Assembly (NCBI GenBank): GCA_964019055.1
Contig: OZ025210.1
Location: forward strand, 12,076,832 to 12,140,831
Source of the DNA: Anthopleura xanthogrammica
Lineage: Eukaryota; Cnidaria; Anthozoa; Actiniaria; Actiniidae
Direction of reading: 5' to 3'
Length of the DNA stretch: 64,000 nucleotides
Positions 44,501 through 53,125 of the stretch are shown one piece after another; within the stretch, counting starts at the first letter, position 1; each line of letters opens with the position of its first letter. The notes beneath the pieces are model-generated. The model did not search any database and was not told the origin of the DNA. It worked only from the letters and a program-made list of their open reading frames with translations. The translations under genes and the position numbers were made by a program.

Positions 44501-45900
44501 TGATTCTGAGTGGAAATAATACTACAAGTACGTCTATAGAAAAAAGGCCAGTGTCGAGTTTACAAAGTGCAGTGCACACCGAGTGCCGTGAATCTTCATT
44601 CATGAAAAGTTCTAGTTTGCCTCCAGCATGTCCTTTCAGTGGAGCAGTTTTTCACGGAGGACAGTTTAATATAACAATCAACACCGTTAACAAGTCACCG
44701 AATTCCGCAAATCACTCATTTAAATCAACAGAGTCTACACGTAGCTTTAAACGCATCAAGCTTGTGTTGGAGTCGTCAGACGAAGACAGCCCACAGTGAC
44801 AAACTAAGCCAAAAGAAAACAAAATCAGCCAAAACTTCATTAGCTTACCGATTTTACTTTGTACTAGTTATGATTACTGATATTTTTACATCATAGCTTC
44901 TAGTAAAAGCTTAATTTTTCGAAAAGAAATTATTACACGAGTTTTGTAATTGTTTTAGAAAACCAATTAAATGTGAATAAATTAAAAACAAAATCTCAGT
45001 ATGTATAAAATAAATAAATTACAGCATGAAAAGCGCTTTGTACGGGATTTTCGCACTCGTTGGTTTTGTATCAGAAATCTCACTCGTTCGCTGCGCTCAC
45101 TCGTTCGATTTCAGATACTTCACCAACTCGTGCGAAAATCCCGTACGCGCGCGCTTTTCATGAAGTAATCTCTATTTATTTGTCATGATTTATTCATTTT
45201 TTGAAATGTTGGTAAAACTCGAAAAATTCGTTCCCAGCGGATCATCCCTATGACTGAACCCCCTCTAGTACCCCCCCCCCCCCCTCTAGGGATTAATGCT
45301 TTATTTATTTATTTTTTATTTGCTCATATTTGTATTATTACTGATAGCTCTACAAGGTTTTAGAGTTTAGAGTTTTTAGGGATTGTATTTTGATTGGCAC
45401 AAAAAATACATTCTGCCAATAACTAAATATTATGTCGAAAAATAGTCTGGCGCTTTTTTAAAATAAGTCATATCATAGAGCAATAATAGAGGGGGGAAAT
45501 CTAGTAAATCTACCATGGCTGGGTCTGACAAGGGTGATTTTTGAAATAATCTTTAGTGGAATCGTTTATGCATTCATAAATATTCATGATTATTTCTTTC
45601 CTCGAAAACTTATAGACACTGATTTTAAGATTATTCTTAAGGCTAAGAAATTTGTATCAGTGAACATAAAACTTAAAATAACTTTAATGAATCTAAAGAC
45701 TGATGAAAATACTAGTGAATAAGACTCAAAACTGAAAAGCAGAGTAAATATTTAATCGTCAAAAAAAATGGGGTAAGATTTTTTTTAACTTTTAGTAATG
45801 ATTCCTTGAAAAATAATACAAGCTATTAATACTTACAGAAGTCTGCAAAAGCCAGAGTTGGTAGCAAAACTAGAAGAGCAACATAAACAACACGTTCCAT
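41535..45900 (-). CDS. Cys-rich single-pass membrane protein, family member C (236 aa, 4 exons)
   Basis: Exons on the minus strand: 45837-45900, 43454-43779, 42615-42714, 41535-41755, all GT-AG with phases 1, 0, 1, for 711 coding bases. The signal peptide is [20 protein letters not shown]. The ectodomain aligns with member B over its length: [62 protein letters not shown], and [11 protein letters not shown]. Exon 4 supplies a membrane span (about 176-192) and a [10 protein letters not shown] juxtamembrane cluster; the tail ends in [12 protein letters not shown], sharing PMQ with member B. Exon 3 is exactly 100 bp in both members. Function unknown; a cell-surface role is the natural inference from topology. 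Intron 2 is filled by a hexanucleotide repeat. Confidence 0.88.
42000..42120. repeat. Dispersed repeat R1, contiguous copy
   Basis: Contains TTTTTGACGCACAGGAGTAG, then TAGCCCAACCGG and GCGCGCGCGGTATTAAGAAG. The same parts recur at 60786-60872 (inverted) and 61105-61172 (direct), separated there by other DNA. Confidence 0.65.
42165..42350. repeat. Foldback element
   Basis: GTTATACAATGGTTTC pairs with GAAACCATTGTATAAC, and blocks such as GGAATATCCCACGAGTCACT / AGTGATGAGTGGGATATCC lie inside; the hairpin centre has CACACGAGCC/GGCGAGTGTG. Located in intron 3 of member C's downstream side, near 42.2 kb. Confidence 0.6.
42733..43440. repeat. Hexanucleotide array (GTAGGA)n passing into (GTGGGA)n, intron 2 of member C
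   Basis: Almost perfect GTAGGA units from about 42800 to 43335, then GTGGGA and GCAGGA units to 43440. It ends about 15 bp before the splice donor of exon 2. Long Ser-Arg, Ser-Tyr and poly-Leu frames are by-products. Confidence 0.95.
44020..44229 (+). promoter_or_regulatory. Possible promoter region with two CCAAT boxes
   Basis: AGCCAATCAGAG at about 44032 and GTCCAATCAC at about 44092 lie 130-200 bp upstream of the ATG of the Crypton-like frame. No TATA box is clear. Spacing suits NF-Y sites, but CCAATCA motifs also occur in several MITEs of this window, so the evidence is weak. Confidence 0.3.
44230..44799 (+). CDS. Crypton/DUF3504-like protein with internal deletion (C-terminal recombinase motif kept)
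   Basis: About 189 residues from the ATG at 44230. The first 47 residues ([11 protein letters not shown], then [13 protein letters not shown]) resemble the N-terminus of Crypton-derived tyrosine recombinase proteins. Then, without an intervening core domain, the frame jumps to the C-terminal recombinase segment: [29 protein letters not shown], split here as [14 protein letters not shown] and LQSVNNYS, which contains the GH and NNY signature of the catalytic His and Tyr. The two catalytic Arg positions fall in the missing part. The tail is Ser/Asn-rich and ends with acidic residues. A poly-A signal AATAAA occurs near 44976. It is either a deletion derivative of a transposon or a small domesticated gene; the frame is open throughout. 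Confidence 0.6.
   Translation: MAEQSRRFVSLDKPIDKFIEDQKNKNTLSKTRRDVSLLTEFLNSKNETMMQKLNDNNVPPTHITQLSGHRNLQSVNNYSTISNEQQKNMSLILSGNNTTSTSIEKRPVSSLQSAVHTECRESSFMKSSSLPPACPFSGAVFHGGQFNITINTVNKSPNSANHSFKSTESTRSFKRIKLVLESSDEDSPQ
45040..45165. repeat. Palindromic MITE related to family P by its centre
   Basis: The arms GTACGGGATTTTCGCACTCG and its complement enclose the same TCGTTCGCTGCGCTCACTCG core seen in family P. 45.17-45.83 kb beyond it contains a C-run at 45270 and no gene. Confidence 0.65.
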
Positions 45901-46447
45901 AGTGGTATTTTAAGATTAACTTTAACAAAGAATTCAATCTATGAAATGAGAAGGATAACAAGACCGTTGATAACCAAAATAACACGCCCGAGTGAACATT
46001 GATTGCAAATCACTTCTTGGAAACTTCTTTGTCAAAGGATTCTCAGAAATTGTCTTTATTTGTTCTGGCTCAATGGAGTAAATGGCGTCTGTTGGCATAA
46101 ATGTTTAATTCTTTTGTGTGTACGTGTGTGTGTGTGTTTTTTTCATCTAGTAACGCCTCAAGGGGAATTGTATTGTCCATGCATGCGGAGTGATAGCGCT
46201 CATACAGTAGCTTCTGGAATCACAAATTTGGAACATATATTATAAGGGAAAAATTTGAAAAATATGAAGTTTGGAAACTAATTAAAATTAAAGGGAGTTG
46301 TTTCAAGTGATATTGATAAAAACAGACAAATAAACCAACAAGAAATTAGGAGTTCCTGAGTAAAATTATAACACTAGTTGTATCCAAAAAAAATCTTTTT
46401 TTTTCTCTCTTTTTTTCAAGTCTTGATATTCCTTAGTTACATAGAGG

Positions 46448-46603
46448 ATATTACATGGGCGCTTGGAGATACGAATTTTATCTTCGAGTGCTGAAAATAT
46501 CTCTCACGAGTGAGCGCAGCAAACGAGTTAGAGATTTTCAACACGAGAAGATAAAATTCGTATCTCCAAGCGCCCATATAATATTCTGTTTATTATGCAC
46601 TGT
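46448..46603. mobile_element. Palindromic MITE family P, third copy
   Basis: Begins GATATTACATGGGCGCTTGG and ends CCAAGCGCCCATATAATATTC, with the inverted TTTTATCTTCGAGTG arms and the CGAGTGAGCGCAGC centre. Confidence 0.75.
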
Positions 46604-46604
46604 T

Positions 46605-46710
46605 TAATATACGAGCAGGAGTGTTTTATTGGGTTTAAAACACGAGGCGAAGCCGAGTGGTTTAAGACCCAATAAAACACGATCTGCGAGTTTATTGAAC
46701 AGCTTAAGAA
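46605..46710. repeat. Short palindromic repeat
   Basis: GTGTTTTATTGGGTTTAAA pairs with TTTAAGACCCAATAAAACAC; centre GAGGCGAAGCC. It directly follows family P copy 3. Confidence 0.6.
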
Positions 46711-47164
46711 ACCTCTAGGTGTATGTTCACATGTTCTACTGAATTTTTTTACGAATGAACCAAGTTTGGCAGAGAAAATCCTAGTTAAAGTTTATGGAAA
46801 TCAAGATGATATTTTATCAGACTTCTATTGTGCTCTCATTAAATATTCATGAGTTTTTTTAAATAATTATCAATGAAAAAGAAAAGAATGCTTTTTTGAG
46901 CTTTTTTTCTGCTATAAGAAGTATGTTACCATAGTGTTGATATTTTCACATGTGAAAATAACATGTTATTTATTTAGTACGCATGAGTGTAGTCTATCCG
47001 CCATCTTTAATAATTTGAAGTGTTTGACAGCCGGAAGTGACGTACGTCGTCCGCTTTCCCTATGTAACTAAATACCACATTGGCGAAGAGGATAAAAAAA
47101 CATACTTGCATGCAACGTGAATAGGTGACTCAAATTTATGAAGAAAAACATAAATATTCTGAAA

Positions 47165-47365
47165 CAATCTCTGGGCTGATCTAAGTCAGGGCATGGCTAA
47201 CTCACAGATCGAACCCTGAAACAACCTCTGGGCTGATCTAAGTCAGGGCACGGCTAACTCACAGATAGAACCCTGAAACAACCTCTGGGCTGATCTAAGT
47301 CAGGGCACGGCTAACTTACAGATCGAACCCTGACACAACCTCTGGGCTGAACTACTATAAAGTCA
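47165..47365 (-). repeat. Minisatellite of about 57-59 bp (S59 family), four units
   Basis: Units contain CTCTGGGCTGATCTAAGTCA followed by GGGCATGGCTAACTCACAGA. The same unit in opposite orientation occurs at 56370-56470, 56985-57095 and in the long array at 63500-64000. Confidence 0.85.
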
Positions 47366-47377
47366 AGGTATGGCTAG

Positions 47378-47425
47378 CACCACAAGCCGCACAGACAGCA
47401 CACGATGAGCATGATTACGAATTAA
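47378..47425 (-). pseudogene. Relic of exon 4 of the Cys-rich membrane family
   Basis: The plus-strand sequence GCACACGATGAGCATGATTA closely matches the complement of the membrane-span part of member C's exon 4 (GCACACGAAAAGCATGATTACGA at 41667-41689). Similarity covers about 40 bp and stops at the S59 minisatellite. It suggests that a further family member once lay here. Confidence 0.45.
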
Positions 47426-47749
47426 ACAAGTATAGAGCTGTTAAGTTGTGACGTATTTCCGGGTCCAACTGCTCAAAAATACCGCTAAAATAAAGTGAAA
47501 AACATCCTTTAGATTTAACCTCCACTTGAAACAATTAGAACTTTGGACAGCAAATCCTGTCATGAAGAAAAAGTAAGAAAAATATATCTTTATTCTTTAT
47601 AGAACTGCTTTTCATTTAGGACCCGGAAGTTGTTTTTCCATATAAAGGACGGTAAAATTAAAAAAAATATGATGAATGCAACATATCCATGAAAAAGGTA
47701 TTGTAGGGTTTCAAGCTAATAAATTAAAGATTTTGAATCTCAATATCTG

Positions 47750-47880
47750 CTCCTAAACACTGACCACCATGTGCTGTCAACCAAAAAAAAAAAAACCATT
47801 GGAAACTGGTGATTCACCTGATGAACATTCTGCACGAAACAGGAAATGACGTCAAGTGAAATTTGGCAATGAATTATAAC
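47750..47880 (-). repeat. Dispersed repeat R2 (inverted copy)
   Basis: Contains CTGACCACCATGTGCTGTCA and GATGAACATTCTGCACGAAA. Plus-orientation copies lie at 50630-50760 and 55310-55500, each with TGGCTGACAGCACATGGTGG. Confidence 0.7.
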
Positions 47881-47894
47881 CTTTCCGGTTAAGG

Positions 47895-48150
47895 TATGAC
47901 CCGTGAAGTTTGATGTCTTGTTTGCAAACTAGCATTTCGACGGCCGTCTATCAAAGAACTAAACTAGAAAAAATTACATTTTTGAGAAAAATTTAGTTAG
48001 ACTGAATTAAAAATTTTAGAGGATTTGAAGATTAAAATTTTTAATTCAGTCCAAAATCTCCCTCCAAAATGTAAGTTTTTTTAGTTTAGTAATTTGATTG
48101 AAAGCCATCGAAATACTAGTTGGCAAACAAGACATCAAACTTTGCGGGTC
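47895..48150. repeat. Foldback MITE
   Basis: GTTTGATGTCTTGTTTGCAA near 47919 pairs with its complement near 48121-48140, and AATTAAAAATTTTA / TAAAATTTTTAATT pair near the centre. Non-coding. Confidence 0.65.
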
Positions 48151-48549
48151 GCACTTCAACGAAAATGGTTTTAATAAGTAAAAATGTTTTGTTATCAACT
48201 AAAAAAATACCTCCTCTTGATAAATAATGTGCTCTGGACAGCATAAAAAGCATGTACCATACTATTTGATTATCTTTTAACATTTCAAGGTGAATTTCTA
48301 ATGTAACTTGCAACACTGCATCAAAAATGAGGCCTCTTTAACTTGGGTGTAATGTTTTCTTATTTTCAGACCATGTGTCAATCTGAGAACAGGCTATTCT
48401 CTTGAGAATAAGATTTGTTTAAGTTATATTTATGTGAGTTCTCATGAGCAACCATTAAACAAAGAAATGATACTCTAGGGAATGACATGCCATCTGAAAT
48501 GGGAAAACCTGCACCCAAGGTAAAAATTTAAGTCTATAGAACCCTTTGA

Positions 48550-48670
48550 AGAGATGTCAAAGCAGCTCAATTTGGAGTACAAAACAAAAGAATTTCAATC
48601 TCCTGAGAATTGGAAACCTGTTGCTTTGTACTCCAAATTTAGCTGCATCCCGATGTGCTGCAAAGCAGTT
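48550..48670. mobile_element. Palindromic MITE M3, copy 1
   Basis: AGCTCAATTTGGAGTACAAA pairs with TTTGTACTCCAAATTTAGCT. Other copies at 49998-50130 and 53278-53408 show the ends CCCCTTGC and GCAAGGGG-like. Confidence 0.65.
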
Positions 48671-48689
48671 ATATCCTGGTTTATTAACT

Positions 48690-49990
48690 AGCATTATTTA
48701 GTTACCAAATATATATACAATTTAACTTTATTTTTCCTGTTTTGCTTCAATGATGTATGACATGAACTCAAACATTTTTTCGTGAAGTGTTGAAATACTT
48801 CCATACAGTGATCACTTTTCAACTTACAGAAAGCATACTTCATTTCCATGGTAACACTGCCGACCTCATTTTAACATACTTGACAAGAAGGTTAGGTAAA
48901 AAAGAAATGAAATTAAGTTTCTGTATATTCAAAATTTTTATATTTCTCTTTCCTCTTCTTTGATTCTTCCATATTTCTTTTTTGTCTTTCTCTTGACTAT
49001 ACAAAAATAAAACAAAACATGATTAGGTACTAATCCAGCTGAGTTGACCTTCAGAACAAACTCAAGGTCAACCAATCAGAATTGAGGATTCAACATCGTA
49101 TTTTGATTAGCATTTCCCATTATTCCGCCAAGAGAATTTATGAAATACGAGTTCTTCCTTCTTTAAATTAATTGTAAACGCTAGTCGAACTCATGGAGGA
49201 ATTTCATTTCAATCAACAAGAAAAATCTACATTGTATACTCAGAAAATGCTCGAAAAATGCTAACCAAAAATAGTGACCCATAATTCCTTTTTGGGAAGG
49301 CGATCAAATCAGCTGGATGTGTCAAAAATAATTTTTAGTTTTGTAGAGATTAACGAATACGTACTGTTCATTTACAGTGAGACTACTGTAACCAGAGCCA
49401 CTTAGACAGTGAGAACCAATCAAAATACAGAATAAAAAGAATTCATTGTCAAGCCAATCAGAGACCATCATTTGATAAAACAGTAGCATTTCAACATTGA
49501 GTCCATCCTATCAGGGATTTACTGGACGCATAATCCTGCATCCCATATGCATCAAATAAATTGAAGTTGGACTCAAAAAAATACATTCAATAGACTTAAT
49601 CAGCTAATTCAAAACCTCTGGGAATAAGAACTTTTTTTCCAAAAAAATTTCACGTGATATCAAAATACAAAACACAAAGAATCTTATTCCCAAGAGATTT
49701 GAATTGGATGGAAACGTACATAGCAACGTGTTAGCCGATTAGGTCTATAGGACATGTTTTCTTCCTAAAATATAAGAATATGAGTCCAGTGGACCCCCAA
49801 ACAACTAACCCAGGAAAATCCCTGATCTGATGCAACAAAATTTATTCCGATTCAAATGAGAAAGAGATGAATGTTTAAACAACTTTTGCTGTGTACAGGT
49901 TTCTGATTGGCTCGAATACCCAAAGTTTGAATGCATTGTGTTCATTCTACATTTTGATTGGTCATATCAGGTTCTCGCTTTCAAGTGGCC
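48690..49990. other. Gap of 1.3 kb without a recognised gene
   Basis: A+T-rich. Contains several AACCAATCAGA-type motifs (49069, 49437, 49457), which in this window accompany MITEs, but I could not define element ends. No exon with acceptable splice sites was found on either strand. Confidence 0.5.
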
Positions 49991-49997
49991 CTGCATG

Positions 49998-50130
49998 GTT
50001 ATAGACCCCTTGCAGCATGTCGGAATGCAGCTCAATTTGGAAGACAAAACAATAGGTTTTATTAAATTCTCAGGAGAATATTTTGTTTGTCCTACAAATT
50101 GTGCTGCTTTGACGTCACGTTAAAGGGGTC
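49998..50130. mobile_element. Palindromic MITE M3, copy 2
   Basis: Starts TAGACCCCTTGCAGCATGTC and ends ACGTTAAAGGGGTCTA; inner arms GCTCAATTTGGAAGACAAAA and TTTTGTTTGTCCTACAAATT. Confidence 0.7.
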
Positions 50131-50165
50131 TATATAGAACTCTGGTTGGCAAATTAATATCAATG

Positions 50166-50390
50166 TTACAGTGTGATGTGCAAAAGTTTGACTGGGGATA
50201 TATAATGTATTCTTTTATGCAAGGGCTTTTGTACAATTAAACCGGCACATTTTGATGTGAAGCTGGCCCCTTTTTCCCAATATGGCATGTAAAGGCTTGT
50301 TTGGCAGCAAAAAGCCAGTGCATTGAAGTATGCGAATACATTAAAATTAATGTGGTCATACTTTTGCATGTCACACTGTGACTTGAATAT
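50166..50390. mobile_element. MITE with inverted ends
   Basis: TACAGTGTGATGTGCAAAAGT at the left and ACTTTTGCATGTCACACTGT at the right. Interior of about 180 bp has CATTTTGATGTG/AAATTAATGTGG partial pairing. Confidence 0.65.
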
Positions 50391-50629
50391 CACTATCAAC
50401 TACTTGAACGTGTTCTCAAAAATAATCATACCTCTGCTTTTAGGCAACGCTGTAAGTTGCGCTCAATGTCATTGCATTTCCCCAGGAACTTTCCAAACCT
50501 ATGCTTTTGTATTTAAAAACACAGAAAATAGAATCATTCACTTATCATTACAAAAACAGGCCACCAAATATAGCTCCCATTTTGGGCTATCGTGGGAGAA
50601 AATTTAAAAACTTGACTTGACATTATTTT

Positions 50630-50770
50630 CTGTGTCATGCAGAATGTTCATCAGATGAAATTGCAAATTTACAATAGAATTCTTTCTGGCTGACAGCACA
50701 TGGTGGTCAGTGTTTGACCATCATTTGGGGCACTGAATAATTATCAGCTGTTTCAAACACAGCTCATTAG
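50630..50770 (+). repeat. Dispersed repeat R2, copy 2
   Basis: CAGAATGTTCATCAGATGAA, then TTCTTTCTGGCTGACAGCAC and GTCAGTGTTTGACCATCATT, matching 47750-47880 inverted and 55310-55500 direct. Confidence 0.7.
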
Positions 50771-50829
50771 AAGTTCAAACAAAACATCAACTGAAAAATA
50801 CTTAGTTTTTTTACAAATTAAAATCAAAG

Positions 50830-51000
50830 GTAGTGCAGCAATAAAGTGCACCTGCCTCTCTCCTCTGGAGTCTCGGGTTTGATTCCTGGACCCGGTATCA
50901 CTTGTGACCCCGGGCATGTGAGTAGAGTTTGTTGGTCGCGAGTTTGATACCTATATCTCTTCCAAAAATACGTGTTGAAAAACACCTTGAAAACTCGACC
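50830..51000 (+). mobile_element. tRNA-derived SINE
   Basis: A B-box-like GGGTTTGATTCCTGG is followed by the block GTGAGTAGAGTTTGTTGGTC shared with 56190-56340 and 62785-62985. The upstream CTCTCTCCTCTGGAGTCTCG segment is also shared. It has the layout of a tRNA-related SINE. Confidence 0.6.
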
Positions 51001-51165
51001 AGCAAAATCACAATATATCAAAAAAAGGAAGCAAATAAGCAAAAAAATATAAATAAATAAATAAAACAAATCACCAAAAACATAGTAAAACCAAGAAAGA
51101 GTTTCATCGAAAGCAAACTCGTTGCATAACGTTGAACATTTTTTCAAAGAAATTAAACGAAATAC

Positions 51166-51266
51166 CTCGTCATGGCACTTATTCAACATTTCGATGAGTT
51201 CCAGACATCTATCATGAAGATGTGGTGCTAGTAGAGGATGCATGATCACCCAGGATAGCAAGGTTT
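51166..51266 (-). CDS. Orphan exon of an unidentified gene
   Basis: The minus strand has an AG acceptor (51267-51268), 101 bp open in one frame and a GTATTT donor at 51165. It would enter in phase 1 and leave in phase 0, encoding ETLLSWVIMHPLLAPHLHDR and then CLELIEMLNKCHDE. The composition looks like a conserved alpha-helical protein rather than repeat DNA, and it lies outside the known repeats. I could not find flanking exons between 46 and 53 kb. It may be an exon of a gene largely outside recognisable sequence, or a relic. Confidence 0.4.
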
Positions 51267-51812
51267 CTGACCAGATAGTTGTTGCTCAAATCAACTAAAC
51301 TCGGCCGCCATTTTTGTTTTGTTCGAATGACTTCGGCTCGAGTTGGGTTTCCTGTGGTAGCTGAAGCATGAAACCACAGGTAGCCCCAGAAGTGTGTTCG
51401 AAATGAAGTAATGAATGAATATACGAATGAATGAAGGAATGAATGAATGAATGAATGAATAATAAATGGTAAGTGAAGGATGAATTAACCAATTGATTTA
51501 TCTATTCGAGATACAATTTGATCTGGTTGAATTAAAAACTCACCCTTATAAATGCCTCTTACTTGTCTCATTGTGATGGCATATACGTTTTGTCACTGAC
51601 AGTAGGGCATATCTTCTTGGCCCTAGGTATCGATATCTCCCCAACACTTTTCCTCTGATGGCATGTGCATGTCTTCACGAACGATTTTTTTAAAACAAGT
51701 TATACTGAGATAAAATTTAATTTCTCGAATATTCACTGGCTTAACCATCGATACCAATAAATATATTGTTTTGGTTCAATTTTGAGTCATGGTCCTTTTC
51801 AGTTAAGAGTCG

Positions 51813-52262
51813 TTGGTTGGTTGGTTGGTTGGTTGGTTGGTTGGTTGGTTGGTTGGTTGGTTGGTTGGTTGGTTGGTTGGTTGGTTGGTTGGTTGGTTGG
51901 TTGGTTGGTTGGTTGGTTGGTTGGTTGGTTGGTTGGTTGGTTGGTTGGTTGGTTGGTTGGTTGGTTGGTTGGTTGGTTGGTTGGTTGGTTGGTTGGTTGG
52001 TTGGTTGGTTGGTTGGTTGGTTGGTTGGTTGGTTGGTTGGTTGGTTGGTTGGTTGGTTGGTTGGTTGGTTGGTTGGTTGGTTGGTTGGTTGGTTGGTTGG
52101 TTGGTTGGTTGGTTGGTTGGTTGGTTGGTTGGTTGGTTGGTTGGTTGGTTGGTTGGTTGGTTGGTTGGTTGGTTGGTTGGTTGGTTGGTTGGTTGGTTGG
52201 TTGGTTGGTTGGTTGGTTGGTTGGTTGGTTGGTTGGTTGGTTGGTTGGTTGGTTGGTTGGTT
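51813..52262. repeat. (TTGG)n microsatellite, about 450 bp
   Basis: Essentially perfect TTGG units. The LVGW and NQPT repeat frames on the two strands derive from it. Confidence 0.97.
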
Positions 52263-52470
52263 GCAAGGAAGCAAGGAAGCAAGGAAGCAAGGAAGCAAGG
52301 AAGCAAGGAAGCAAGGAAGCAAGGAAGCAAGGAAGCAAGGAAGCAAGGAAGCAAGGAAGCAAGGAAGCAAGGAAGCAAGGAAGCAAGGAAGCAAGGAAGC
52401 AAGGAAGCAAGGAAGCAAGGAAGCAAGGAAGCAAGGAAGCAAGGAAGCAAGGAAGCAAGGAAGCAAGGAA
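52263..52470. repeat. (AAGGAAGC)n array, about 205 bp
   Basis: Perfect 8 bp units directly abutting the TTGG array with no gap. Confidence 0.97.
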
Positions 52471-53125
52471 AAGAGATGGGTTTTCGTGACGGCAAATTGT
52501 AGAATTTCGATTTAACTCTTTATTTACAGTAAAAATATTTAGTGCTAAAAACTTGCAAAAAAAAAAAAAAAAAACCCATAAAATAATCGCTTTCATTTTA
52601 CAAAAATATCTATCTCTGATAACTGATACAACAAAGTATGAAAATATAATTCAAGATTTCAAAATCTAATATGCTTCATTGAGGTTTGGTGAATGGGGGA
52701 CCTAAATGGAAGTAAAAGGAAGATGGAATTAAAAAACAACAGAAAATAAAGAAAAAATGAACGCATAAATGAACAATTAAACAAATAAGTTAGTGCCCCC
52801 CAATTGTTGGTAATTGTTTGTTTGTTTATTTACCTGTTTTTTGGACTTTTTTTTGCACTAGGTACACCCCCCCCCCCCCCCACACACACACTTTTTGTAG
52901 AGAAAGCTTTATTCCCTATTTCGTCGCAAATATCGCGGTATTTTTTTCTTTTTTGCTTCGGTGATTTTTGGCAGAGGTGCCCCCCGGAACCTAGGTCCTT
53001 GCTACGCCCCTGCCGGTTAGTGCAAAAGGTTCAATTACAGAGATATACCTGTACATGGGCAAGTAACCAGACCATTTGAACACGCATTTGAATTAGATTG
53101 TACAACAGCACTGCAATCATTTACC

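Noticed and set aside
51741..52596. LVGW and NQPT repeat proteins on both strands
   Set aside because: Products of the TTGG and AAGGAAGC microsatellites, open in nearly all frames because no stop codon exists in the unit.
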